Source of the DNA: Hyphomonadaceae bacterium UBA7672 | GTDB taxonomy: Bacteria; Pseudomonadota; Alphaproteobacteria; Caulobacterales; Hyphomonadaceae | Length of the DNA: 64,000 nucleotides | Reading direction: 5' to 3' | Assembly (NCBI GenBank): GCA_002483135.1 | Contig: DLHI01000024.1 | Coordinates: forward strand, 146,883-210,882 | Part shown: piece after piece, positions 22,699 to 31,016 of the stretch | Position numbering within the stretch: the stretch's first letter is position 1 | Layout of the letters: the number at the start of each line of letters is the position of its first letter | The notes under the pieces: generated by a model | Told to the model about the DNA's origin: nothing | Databases searched by the model: none | What the model saw: the letters and a program-made list of their open reading frames with translations, nothing else | Translations under genes and position numbers: made by a program

Positions 22699-23721
22699 AT
22701 GGTGTTGAAGCTAGATCGCTCGCGAGGATGCCTGCTGGGTGGCGCGGTTGGGGATGCACTTGGCTGGCCAATTGAGTTCTGCTCGCTATCCGAAATCGAA
22801 TTGCGCTATTCGCATGGTTATCGTGAAGCTGCGTTCAACGGGGCTGTCACCGACGATACGCAGATGGTTCTGTTCACGGCGGAGGGCCTTCTTCGCGCGT
22901 ACGTGGCCGTTCAGAAGAGTCCGCTCTGGGCGACCCACGCCGCTTACGCACGATGGTACCGCACGCAGACAGAGCAATACCCTGCGGAATTCGAGCCCAA
23001 CGATGGATGGTTGCTCCCGCATCAGGCGCTGTGGGATCGCCGGGCACCGGGAAACACGTGCATGAGCGCGCTTGGCGCTGCGGGATACAATCCTCTGCGC
23101 GCCGACAACAACAGCAAGGGCTGCGGTGGCGTTATGCGAGTCGCGCCGATCGGCCTTACACACACAGAACCGTTTGAGACCGCTGGACGGATTTCCGAAC
23201 TCACGCACGGACATCCAACAAGCAGCGTCGCATCCGGCGCATTTGCACTTCTGATAGCCCATATAGCGCGCGATCAGATGCCGTTGCTTGCCGCTGTGGA
23301 CGCCGTCATCGGCTATGCCGCACAGCAGGAGCAAAGTGGAGAAACCGTTGAAGCACTGTCGCTTGCCCGTGATCACGCAACGCTCGGTAGCGGTAGAGGT
23401 ATTCCTGCCCCACTCGCTCCTGGCCTGAATGGCGGCGGCTGGATCGCCGAGGAAGCGCTTGCCATAGCGGTCTTCTGCTGCTTGGCGGAACGCGATCCGA
23501 TTGATGCAATCTATCGCGCAGTAGAACACGATGGCGATAGCGATAGCACGGGGGCGATAGCCGGCAATATCCTTGGCGCCTTGTTGGGTACGGAGTGGAT
23601 TCCTGACGAATGGCTGCGCAAGTTGGAGCTTCGCGAAGTAATCGAGCAAATGGCGGCAGATCTTGTCGCGATAACCGAAGGGCGCGCAACGTCTGATTTG
23701 GCGAAACGTTATCCGGCCTGA
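22699..23721 (+). CDS. ADP-ribosylglycohydrolase-family protein
   Basis: A 340-residue protein. ATG 22699 has AAGAAGG upstream, and residue 8 onward gives RGCLLGGAVGDALGWPIEF, the usual start of the domain. Metal and substrate marks are VTDDTQMVLFTAEGLL, NNSKGCGGVMRVAPIGL, ELTHGHPTSSVAS and EHDGDSDSTGAIAGNILGALLG, with the conserved Asp pair. It removes ADP-ribose from protein or other acceptors (DraG/ARH type). Its codon use is visibly less GC-biased than neighbours on either side, suggesting transfer. It sits between two acyl-CoA genes and ends 1 nt before the convergent stop. Confidence 0.92.
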   Translation: MVLKLDRSRGCLLGGAVGDALGWPIEFCSLSEIELRYSHGYREAAFNGAVTDDTQMVLFTAEGLLRAYVAVQKSPLWATHAAYARWYRTQTEQYPAEFEPNDGWLLPHQALWDRRAPGNTCMSALGAAGYNPLRADNNSKGCGGVMRVAPIGLTHTEPFETAGRISELTHGHPTSSVASGAFALLIAHIARDQMPLLAAVDAVIGYAAQQEQSGETVEALSLARDHATLGSGRGIPAPLAPGLNGGGWIAEEALAIAVFCCLAERDPIDAIYRAVEHDGDSDSTGAIAGNILGALLGTEWIPDEWLRKLELREVIEQMAADLVAITEGRATSDLAKRYPA

Positions 23722-23722
23722 T

Positions 23723-24859
23723 CTACTGCCTCAACATATCCCGCGACACGATCACCCGCATGATCTCGTTCGTGCCTTCCAGAATCTGATGCACCCGCAG
23801 ATCGCGCACGATCCGCTCCACGCCATAATCCGCCAGATACCCATAGCCGCCATGAAGCTGCAGCGCGTCATTGGCCACCTTGAAGCCCGTGTCCGTCACG
23901 AACCGCTTGGCCATCGCGCACCAGCGCGTCGCCATCGGCGTCTTCGCGTCCAGCTCCTGCGCCGCGTTGTACAGCATCATGCGCGCCGCCTGCGTTTCGG
24001 TCTCCATGTCGGCCAGCTTGAACTGGCTCGCCTGGAAATCCGCAATCGCCTGGCCGAACTGCTTGCGCTCGCGCGTATAGGCCAGCGCCCGGTTCAGCGC
24101 CTCCTGCATCCCGCCCAGCGAGCACGCCGCGATGTTCAGCCGCCCGCCATCCAGCCCCGCCATCGCAAAGCGGAAGCCGTCACCCTCCGCGCCGATGCGC
24201 CGGCTCGCGGGGATGCGCACATCCTCGAAGATCACCTGCCGCGTCGGCTGCGAATTCCAGCCCATCTTCTTCTCATTCGCGCCGAAGGAGACGCCCCGGT
24301 CCGTCTTCTTCACGATGAACGCCGACACGCCCTTCGGCCCGTCCTGCCCCGTGCGGGCCATCACGACATAGATGTCGCTCGTCCCCGCCGCCGAAATGAA
24401 CTGCTTCGATCCGTTGAGGACGTAATCGCCCCCATCCTTGACCGCCCGCGTCTTCAGCCCTGCCGCATCCGACCCCGAACCCGGCTCGGTAAGACAGTAC
24501 GATGAGAGCCACTCCATCGAAGTCAGGCCCGGCAGCCATTCCTTCCGCATCTCATCGCTTGCGAAACGATCGATCATCCACGAGCACATATTGTGGATCG
24601 AAATGTACGCCGCCGTGCTGATGCAGCCCTGCGACAGTTGCTCGAAAACCAGAACCGCGTCGAAACGCGACAGGGCCGACCCGCCCACATCCTCGTTCAC
24701 ATAAAGTCCGGCAAAGCCCAGGCCCGCCGCCTCGCGGATCACGTCCACAGGAAAGTGTTTCTTTTCATCCCACTCGGCCGCGAAAGGCCTGAGTTTTTCA
24801 GCGGCGAAGTCTGCCGCTGTCTGTCGAATCAAAATCTGTTCAGAGGTCAGCGCTGTCAT
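23723..24859 (-). CDS. Acyl-CoA dehydrogenase, isobutyryl-CoA-type
   Basis: A 378-residue protein with GGAACAGG upstream of ATG 24859. It has the acyl-CoA dehydrogenase pattern: LGFAGLYVNEDVGGSALSR, CLTEPGSGSDAAGLKTRA (flavin contact), GSKQFISAAGTSDIYVVMARTG, RIPASRRIGAEGDGFRFAMAGLDGGR, RERKQFGQAIADFQASQFKLADMETE and LHGGYGYLADYGVERIVRDLRVHQILEGTNEIMR. The Glu in EGTNE is the usual catalytic base. Sequence features resemble isobutyryl-CoA dehydrogenase of valine breakdown, which fits the HIBCH-like gene 2.6 kb away. Electrons go to ETF. Confidence 0.92.
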   Translation of the reverse strand: MTALTSEQILIRQTAADFAAEKLRPFAAEWDEKKHFPVDVIREAAGLGFAGLYVNEDVGGSALSRFDAVLVFEQLSQGCISTAAYISIHNMCSWMIDRFASDEMRKEWLPGLTSMEWLSSYCLTEPGSGSDAAGLKTRAVKDGGDYVLNGSKQFISAAGTSDIYVVMARTGQDGPKGVSAFIVKKTDRGVSFGANEKKMGWNSQPTRQVIFEDVRIPASRRIGAEGDGFRFAMAGLDGGRLNIAACSLGGMQEALNRALAYTRERKQFGQAIADFQASQFKLADMETETQAARMMLYNAAQELDAKTPMATRWCAMAKRFVTDTGFKVANDALQLHGGYGYLADYGVERIVRDLRVHQILEGTNEIMRVIVSRDMLRQ

Positions 24860-24958
24860 GCGGCCTGTTCCATGTCTGGTTCACAGGCTATTCATAGTCC
24901 GCGTTCCATGCGTACTCCAGTTCTACTCCAAAAAGACCCGCGACAGGCTGGCCTCCCC

Positions 24959-25519
24959 ATGGCGACTTTGATCTCTGAAACCGCGCCCGCGTATCGCGTG
25001 CGGCCCGCGCGCGGGAACGAGATCGGGGAACTCCAGAACATAGACCTCGCGTCCGCTACGCTTTTCCGCGGCCTCGGACTCATTGATTTCGGCCCCCTGG
25101 GCGAGCCGACCCAGCCCATCCCGGAGGACCGCCTGCGCCGCGGATTCGGCGACGGGCTCATCTGGGTCGCCGTCGATGACCGTGAAGAACTTGTGGGTTT
25201 CGCGCTCTGCTCCGATCGGGGCGACGATCTCTATCTCGACCAGCTCTCCGTCCTACCCCGCCACGGCCGCCGCGGCGTGGGCTCCCGCCTCGTCCGCCGC
25301 TGCCTGCAGGAAGCCGAAGCCCGCGCCTTCAAGCGGGTCTCCCTGTCCACCTTCCGGAAAGTCCCCTGGAACGGCCCATTCTATCGCAAGCTCGGCTTCC
25401 GCGAGGTTCCCGTCTGGCGGCTGCAGGACTGGCAGGAAGAAATCCGCGAACTCCAGCGCGCGACTATGGACGTCCGCCTCCGTTGCTTCATGCAGCGCAA
25501 GGTGAAGCGCGGGCGCTAG
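24959..25519 (+). CDS. GNAT acetyltransferase
   Basis: A 186-residue protein; ATG 24959 is used though no strong RBS is visible, and ATG 24908 is also possible. It has the GNAT pattern: YRVRPARGNEIGELQNIDLAS, LIWVAVDDREELVGFALC, and LDQLSVLPRHGRRGVGSRLVRRCLQEAEARA (acetyl-CoA loop GRRGVGS). KRVSLSTFRKVPWNGPFYRKLGFREVP is the usual N-P-FY..LGF end. It could modify an amino acid, antibiotic or protein; the target is unknown. Confidence 0.87.
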   Translation: MATLISETAPAYRVRPARGNEIGELQNIDLASATLFRGLGLIDFGPLGEPTQPIPEDRLRRGFGDGLIWVAVDDREELVGFALCSDRGDDLYLDQLSVLPRHGRRGVGSRLVRRCLQEAEARAFKRVSLSTFRKVPWNGPFYRKLGFREVPVWRLQDWQEEIRELQRATMDVRLRCFMQRKVKRGR

Positions 25520-25563
25520 GCCCCGCTCTGAAGCGTAATCAGATTGAGTGTAAGCACGGCTCC

Positions 25564-25692
25564 ATCCCCGCTCGTCCCGATGAAAATCGGGACCCAGGGC
25601 TGACGGCAGGACTTGTTCCAGCCTGTAGCTTCAAGCCTGCAGGTGTCGCAACACCGTTCCTGGATTCCAACTTTCGTCGGAATGAGCGGGAC
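25564..25692. repeat. BIME-like element of two inverted hairpin units
   Basis: Unit 1 (25564-25598) contains GTCCCGAT-GAAA-ATCGGGAC. Unit 2 (25659-25692), read as reverse complement, is a close copy (CCGCTC.TCCGA.GAAA.T.GGA.CCAGG). The 60-nt middle has its own CAGCCTGTAGCTTC.. hairpin potential. It sits between convergent genes and looks like a dispersed repeat. Confidence 0.7.
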
Positions 25693-25724
25693 AAGACAAA
25701 CCACTTCGCCCCAACTCGTTCAGA

Positions 25725-26819
25725 CTAAAGCAACCCAACGATCCGCCGCGCCGCCGCGTCCTGTGCCGCCTCATCCAGCGAGGCCAGCTCCAGTGTCGCC
25801 ACCTTCGGCCGCTGATCCCGCCCGCTGAACCGCGTGTAAGAGGGATCATAGTGCCGCTCCACGACATGCCTGACGAGCTCGGCATACGCTCCCACATCCG
25901 CCAGCTCGCGCCACGTCGCCAGCTGCTTGCGTCCCGGATAAACCTCCAGCCGCGACAACACCTGCTCCAGTAGGCCGCGATCCGCGATCACATCGGGATA
26001 GCTGCGCACCAGATACTCCGCCCGCACCTCGATCGGCGCCGAGAGCACGATACGCGGCGCCCGTTCCATTGCCTGCCACACCGCCGGCGGCAGCGTGCGA
26101 TTGCCGATCTTGCTCGACTCCGCCTCCACCAGAACCGGCCGCGCCGGATCCATCCGCGCAAGCTGATCGAACACGCACGACTCGAACCATTTCTGCGAGG
26201 GTTGCGGCGTCCCCGCCAGCGCCCCGAACAACGACCCCCGATGCCGCGCGATCCCTTCAAGGTCGATCACCTGCGCCCCCATCGCGCCCACGCGATTGAG
26301 TATCTCGGTCTTGCCTGTCCCCGTCCCGCCCTCGAGCAGAACGAATTTCAGCCCCAGCTCATCCTCATACAGCCGCTTCTGCAGCGCGCGGCGATAGGTC
26401 TTGTACCCGCCCGCCAGCACCATCACCCGCCAGCCCACCTGCGCCAGCACCAGCGCCATGGAGTTCGACCGTTGCCCGCCCCTCCAGCAGTAAACCAGCG
26501 GCTTGAAGTTCGGCCCCATGTCCGCCAGCGCCGTCTCGAGGTGCCGCCCGATATTCTTCGCCACCAGCGCCGCGCCGATCCGTCGCGCAAGAAACCGCGA
26601 CTCCTGCACATAGGTCGTGCCCACAATGGCCCGCTCGTCATTGTCCAGCACAGGCAGATTCACCGCCCCCGGAATGTGATCCTCGGCAAACTCCGCCGGG
26701 CTGCGCACATCGATGATCATGTCATAGGCGCCGAGCGAAACCGGATCGACCGCCTCCGTGATACCGGGATTGGACATCGCCCGCGCAAACCTCCGGGCCG
26801 CACTGTCGGCCCCCGTCAT
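25725..26819 (-). CDS. selU: tRNA 2-selenouridine synthase
   Basis: A 364-residue protein (ATG 26819; ATG 26777 with GGAGG about 12 nt upstream is an alternative). The N-terminal rhodanese domain has IIDVRSPAEFAEDHIPGAVNLPV and the active Cys in YCWRGGQRSNSM (about residue 110). The second half has a P-loop, LLEGGTGTGKTEILNRV, followed by IDLEGIARHRGSLFG. It swaps sulfur for selenium in 2-thiouridine at the tRNA wobble position, using selenophosphate. It is divergent from selD, which makes that donor; the 42-nt gap must hold both promoters. Confidence 0.95.
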   Translation of the reverse strand: MTGADSAARRFARAMSNPGITEAVDPVSLGAYDMIIDVRSPAEFAEDHIPGAVNLPVLDNDERAIVGTTYVQESRFLARRIGAALVAKNIGRHLETALADMGPNFKPLVYCWRGGQRSNSMALVLAQVGWRVMVLAGGYKTYRRALQKRLYEDELGLKFVLLEGGTGTGKTEILNRVGAMGAQVIDLEGIARHRGSLFGALAGTPQPSQKWFESCVFDQLARMDPARPVLVEAESSKIGNRTLPPAVWQAMERAPRIVLSAPIEVRAEYLVRSYPDVIADRGLLEQVLSRLEVYPGRKQLATWRELADVGAYAELVRHVVERHYDPSYTRFSGRDQRPKVATLELASLDEAAQDAAARRIVGLL

Positions 26820-26861
26820 GCCCTGCTATCAGACTGCAGCTGCCTCGCAAGGAGCCCGGCC

Positions 26862-27917
26862 ATGTCAGAGGAAATCCGCCTCACCTCCCTCGCCCATGGC
26901 GGCGGTTGCGGCTGCAAGCTCGCGCCCGCTGTGCTGCGCGACATCCTGTCCACCATGCCCGCCGCCGCTCCGTTCGCGAACCTGCTCGTCGGCACGGAAA
27001 CGTCCGATGACGCCGCAGTCTGGAAACTGAACCCAGAGCAGGCCCTCGTCGCCACCACCGACTTCTTCATGCCCGTGGTCGACGACCCGTTCGAGTTCGG
27101 CCGCATCGCGGCGACCAACGCGCTGTCCGACATCTACGCCATGGGCGCGACGCCCATCTTCGCGCTCGCCATCGTCGGCATGCCCGTCGGCGCCATGCCC
27201 GTCGCCATGATCCAGAAAATCCTCGAAGGCGGCGCCTCCGTCTGCGCCGCCGCAGGCATCCCCATCGCCGGCGGCCACTCCATCGATAGCAAGGAACCGA
27301 TCTACGGCCTCGTCGCCCTTGGCCTCGTCCACCCCGACCGGCTTCTCACCAACCGCACCGGCAAGCCCGGCGACGTGCTGATCCTCACCAAGCCCCTCGG
27401 CGTCGGCATCTACAGCGCGGCCCTCAAACAGAACCACCTCGACGCCGCCGGCTACGCAGCGATGATCGCGTCGACCACAAGGCTGAACACCTTTGGCAAG
27501 GACCTCGGCCAGAACCCAGCCGTCCACGCCCTAACCGACGTCACCGGCTTCGGACTCCTCGGCCACACGCTCGAAATGGCGCGCGGCGCGGGCCTCACCG
27601 CCGAGATCACATCTGCGCCGCCCCTGCTGCCCGGCGTCGAAGCGCTCGCCCGCTCCGGCGTCCGCACCGGCGCCTCCACCCGCAACTGGGACAGCTATGG
27701 CGAGGCCATCGTGCTGCCCGCCAGTTTCGATCCCTGGCGCGTCGACCTCCTCACCGACCCGCAAACCAGCGGCGGCCTCCTCATCGCCGCTGACCCATCG
27801 TCGGCAGACGCCATCCTCGCCAACGCCCATGCCGCCGGCTTCCGCTCCCCCGCCATCGTCGGCCGCCTGGTGGAGGGCCCAGCCCGGGTTATCGTTCGCA
27901 ACGAGCCCTCCTTCTGA
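26862..27917 (+). CDS. selD: Selenide, water dikinase (selenophosphate synthase)
   Basis: A 351-residue protein with AAGGAGCCCGGCC before ATG 26862. The front has HGGGCGCKLAP, with Cys (not selenocysteine) and Lys at the active site. ETSDDAAVWKL, TTDFFMPVVDDPFEFGRIAATNALSDIYAMGA, GGHSIDSKEPIYGLV and LTDVTGFGLLGHTLEM follow, and DPQTSGGLL comes near the end. It makes selenophosphate from selenide and ATP. Next to selU, its product is likely used for tRNA selenouridine. No selA or selB is in view, so selenoprotein synthesis cannot be judged. Confidence 0.96.
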   Translation: MSEEIRLTSLAHGGGCGCKLAPAVLRDILSTMPAAAPFANLLVGTETSDDAAVWKLNPEQALVATTDFFMPVVDDPFEFGRIAATNALSDIYAMGATPIFALAIVGMPVGAMPVAMIQKILEGGASVCAAAGIPIAGGHSIDSKEPIYGLVALGLVHPDRLLTNRTGKPGDVLILTKPLGVGIYSAALKQNHLDAAGYAAMIASTTRLNTFGKDLGQNPAVHALTDVTGFGLLGHTLEMARGAGLTAEITSAPPLLPGVEALARSGVRTGASTRNWDSYGEAIVLPASFDPWRVDLLTDPQTSGGLLIAADPSSADAILANAHAAGFRSPAIVGRLVEGPARVIVRNEPSF

Positions 27918-28008
27918 GCGCGCGATTTCGGGCCTCTACGGCCCGCCGGAACAATCCAGCAAATGAAACGTTGGGAGTCCTCGGTAATGACTCTGGAGGG
28001 ACCCCGTC

Positions 28009-28131
28009 ATGAAAAAGCTCCTGCTTGCGGTTGCCGCGTTCGCCAGTTTCTCACTCGCCGCCTGCGAAGAGAAAAATCCCGTTGAGAAAGCTGCTGACGA
28101 AGTCGAAGACGTGATCGACGAAGCCAACTAG
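28009..28131 (+). CDS. Small entericidin-like lipoprotein
   Basis: A 40-residue protein with CTGGAGGG upstream of ATG 28009. MKKLLLAVAAFASFSLAAC is a lipoprotein signal with lipobox LAAC (Cys 19). The mature part, EEKNPVEKAADEVEDVIDEAN, is short and acidic. This is the entericidin-like type of tiny lipoprotein common in proteobacteria; the role is unknown. It lies between selD and hemB on the same strand. Confidence 0.78.
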   Translation: MKKLLLAVAAFASFSLAACEEKNPVEKAADEVEDVIDEAN

Positions 28132-28199
28132 GCGGCGTCCCCGCGTCCCGGTGACAATTCGTGGCTGAGCCGCTACCTGTTCCGCCAGAGGAACAGACC

Positions 28200-29207
<1,008 letters not shown>

Positions 29208-29209
29208 CG

Positions 29210-29941
29210 CTACTGCGCCCAGTGCGCCCGAAGCACGCCCGCCAGCTGCTGCGCCCGCTCATTGCAGGCCCAGTGCCCCGCGCCGCGTTCAACGTGCAGC
29301 GGAATGTCCCACCGCCGCGCAAAGCGCTCGGCGACTTCCAGCCGGACAAACGCATCCGTCTCCCCCCAGAAGACCTGCCCCCGCCGGGGCAACTTCGCGA
29401 GATCATCAACCCACGCCCCCTGGAACCGCAGTCCCTCGGCCGAGCGGTAGAGTTTCAGGATCGACTGCCGCATCGCCTTGTCGATGTGCGGAACCTCCCG
29501 CCGGGCCAGCGCCGCCGGCATGCCGCCCTCCACGAGCGCCTTTTCCAGCCTGCGCTTGTTGCGGATGGCCAGCATGGAAAGCTCGCCCAGCACCGGCGTC
29601 GCCCAGATCCGCGCCGTCTGGTGGCCGCGATACTCCGGATCGATCACGGCGTTCGCCACGCACCAGCTCGCCACCTTCTCCGGCGCCAGGCAGGCCGCAC
29701 GCAGCACCAGCAGCGCCCCCCAGTCATGCCCCACCAGGTGCGCCTGCCCGTCCACCTTGCCGATCTCCCCGATCAGCCAGTCCGTGTAGGCGTCCTTTGT
29801 GCAGGCAAAGTCGCTGGGGACAGGCGCGCCAAATCCCGGCAGCGCAGGCGCCCGCCACTCGCGGGGCTTGAGGCCAAGCTCGGAAACCACCGGCTCCCAC
29901 AGCGCCGGCGTATCCGGCACGCCCGAGACAAAGATGATCAT
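29210..29941 (-). CDS. Alpha/beta hydrolase with Asp nucleophile
   Basis: A 243-residue protein with GGAGAGG upstream of ATG 29941. IIFVSGVPDTPALWEPV opens the fold with a short oxyanion loop. AHLVGHDWGALLVLRAA is the nucleophile elbow with Asp, as in epoxide hydrolases and haloalkane dehalogenases. A helical cap follows (RRLEKALVEGGMPAALARREV), then VFWGETDAFV and the catalytic His in ERGAGHWACNE. The substrate is unknown. It ends 2 nt from the convergent hemB stop. Confidence 0.87.
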   Translation of the reverse strand: MIIFVSGVPDTPALWEPVVSELGLKPREWRAPALPGFGAPVPSDFACTKDAYTDWLIGEIGKVDGQAHLVGHDWGALLVLRAACLAPEKVASWCVANAVIDPEYRGHQTARIWATPVLGELSMLAIRNKRRLEKALVEGGMPAALARREVPHIDKAMRQSILKLYRSAEGLRFQGAWVDDLAKLPRRGQVFWGETDAFVRLEVAERFARRWDIPLHVERGAGHWACNERAQQLAGVLRAHWAQ

Positions 29942-30010
29942 GAGGCCTCTCCCGGGGCGGCGCAGCGCCAGACCTGATCTAGCGGCCGATCCACGCCTGC
30001 GGCAACCGCT

Positions 30011-30412
30011 TCAGGCCGCCGCCTCGAACCGCCCCCGTATCCACCGCCCCACGCCATACGCCAGCGCGATCCCCACGCAATCGGCGATGAAATCCACGAT
30101 ATCCGCCGACCGCCCGAGATCGCTGCGCCCCTGCACCCACTCGATCCCCGCCCCCAGCACCACCATGTGCGCCAGCCAGAACCACAAATAGCGCCTCGGC
30201 AGCACCAGAACCCCCGGTCCCGTCAGGCAGGCGAACGCAACCGCATGAAAGATCTTGTCCTGGAACGGTATCGCCGGCGGCGGCCCATCCACCGGCGCGA
30301 TGAAATACAACGCCGCCACCGCCATGCCGAACCCCGACACCGCACCGAGCACCAGGAATACCGCGCCCTGCCGGCTCCACGGCCCTGCCTTGCTTGCCGA
30401 CCCATCCGCCAT
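30011..30412 (-). CDS. VanZ-like membrane protein
   Basis: A 133-residue protein with GGGAGTGCGCG before ATG 30412. Four membrane segments: FLVLGAVSGFGMAVAALYFI, IFHAVAFACLTGPGVLVL, LWFWLAHMVVLGAGIEWVQ and VDFIADCVGIALAYGVG. PFQDKIFHAVAF and GIEWVQGRSDLGRSADIVDFIADCVG are the VanZ family marks. These proteins are of unknown function apart from the glycopeptide-resistance founder. A second VanZ-like gene lies at 32587. Confidence 0.85.
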   Translation of the reverse strand: MADGSASKAGPWSRQGAVFLVLGAVSGFGMAVAALYFIAPVDGPPPAIPFQDKIFHAVAFACLTGPGVLVLPRRYLWFWLAHMVVLGAGIEWVQGRSDLGRSADIVDFIADCVGIALAYGVGRWIRGRFEAAA

Positions 30413-30554
30413 CGCGCACTCCCATGCCCGCTCGCGTTGCAGTGACTGCTCACCCCCAACGCGGCTCTATCGACAGACTCACCCGATGGTATTAATTCCA
30501 CCTCTCCGCGAGCCTCCTCAAGAGCCGCCCCAAGACACGGACCCGCGCGGCCAC

Positions 30555-31016
30555 ATGATCCGCGACATGCAACCTGAGGATGTCGACGCCCTGGTGGCGA
30601 TCGAGAAGGCCTGCTTCGCAGCCGGCTATGCCGACAAGATGATGTCTGCCGAAGACTTCGCCGAAATCCCGGATGACGCCGACGCCGCCCTGTTCTGCGC
30701 CATCGAGGCCACGGAAAGCGGAATTCAGGTCGCCGGCTACGCCTTTCTCCTGCTCGAAGACGGCGCTGCAAACTTCGACAGCCTCGCCGTCTCCCCGTCC
30801 CATCAGGGCAAGGGCTGGGGCGAGAAACTGTTTCGCCACGTCGAGCGTTACTGCCAGGACAATGCGATCCCGAGACTGAATCTCGAGATCAAGGAAACCA
30901 ACTACCCCCTCCTCAAGCGCTATCACGGCTATGGCTATAAGTGCTTCGAGGTCGAGCCGGGCTTCTACGCTGATGGCTGGGGCGCAATCAGGATGCTGAA
31001 ACACTTTGACGTATGA
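30555..31016 (+). CDS. GNAT acetyltransferase paired with a RimK-like ligase
   Basis: A 153-residue protein; ATG 30555 fits the domain start, and ATG 30486 is a longer option with no RBS. IRDMQPEDVDALVAIEKACFAAGYADKMMS, VAGYAFLLLEDGAANFDSLAVSPSHQGKGWGEKLFRHVERYC (acetyl-CoA loop HQGKGWG) and LNLEIKETNYPLLKRYHGYGYK fit GNAT. Its stop overlaps the next gene, so the two are made together. GNAT genes next to RLAN/RimK-type ligases are a recurring pair; it may acetylate the same peptide or protein. Confidence 0.83.
   Translation: MIRDMQPEDVDALVAIEKACFAAGYADKMMSAEDFAEIPDDADAALFCAIEATESGIQVAGYAFLLLEDGAANFDSLAVSPSHQGKGWGEKLFRHVERYCQDNAIPRLNLEIKETNYPLLKRYHGYGYKCFEVEPGFYADGWGAIRMLKHFDV

Noticed and set aside
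26862..27917. Selenocysteine in SelD
   Set aside because: The active position in HGGGCGCK is an ordinary Cys codon and there is no in-frame UGA.
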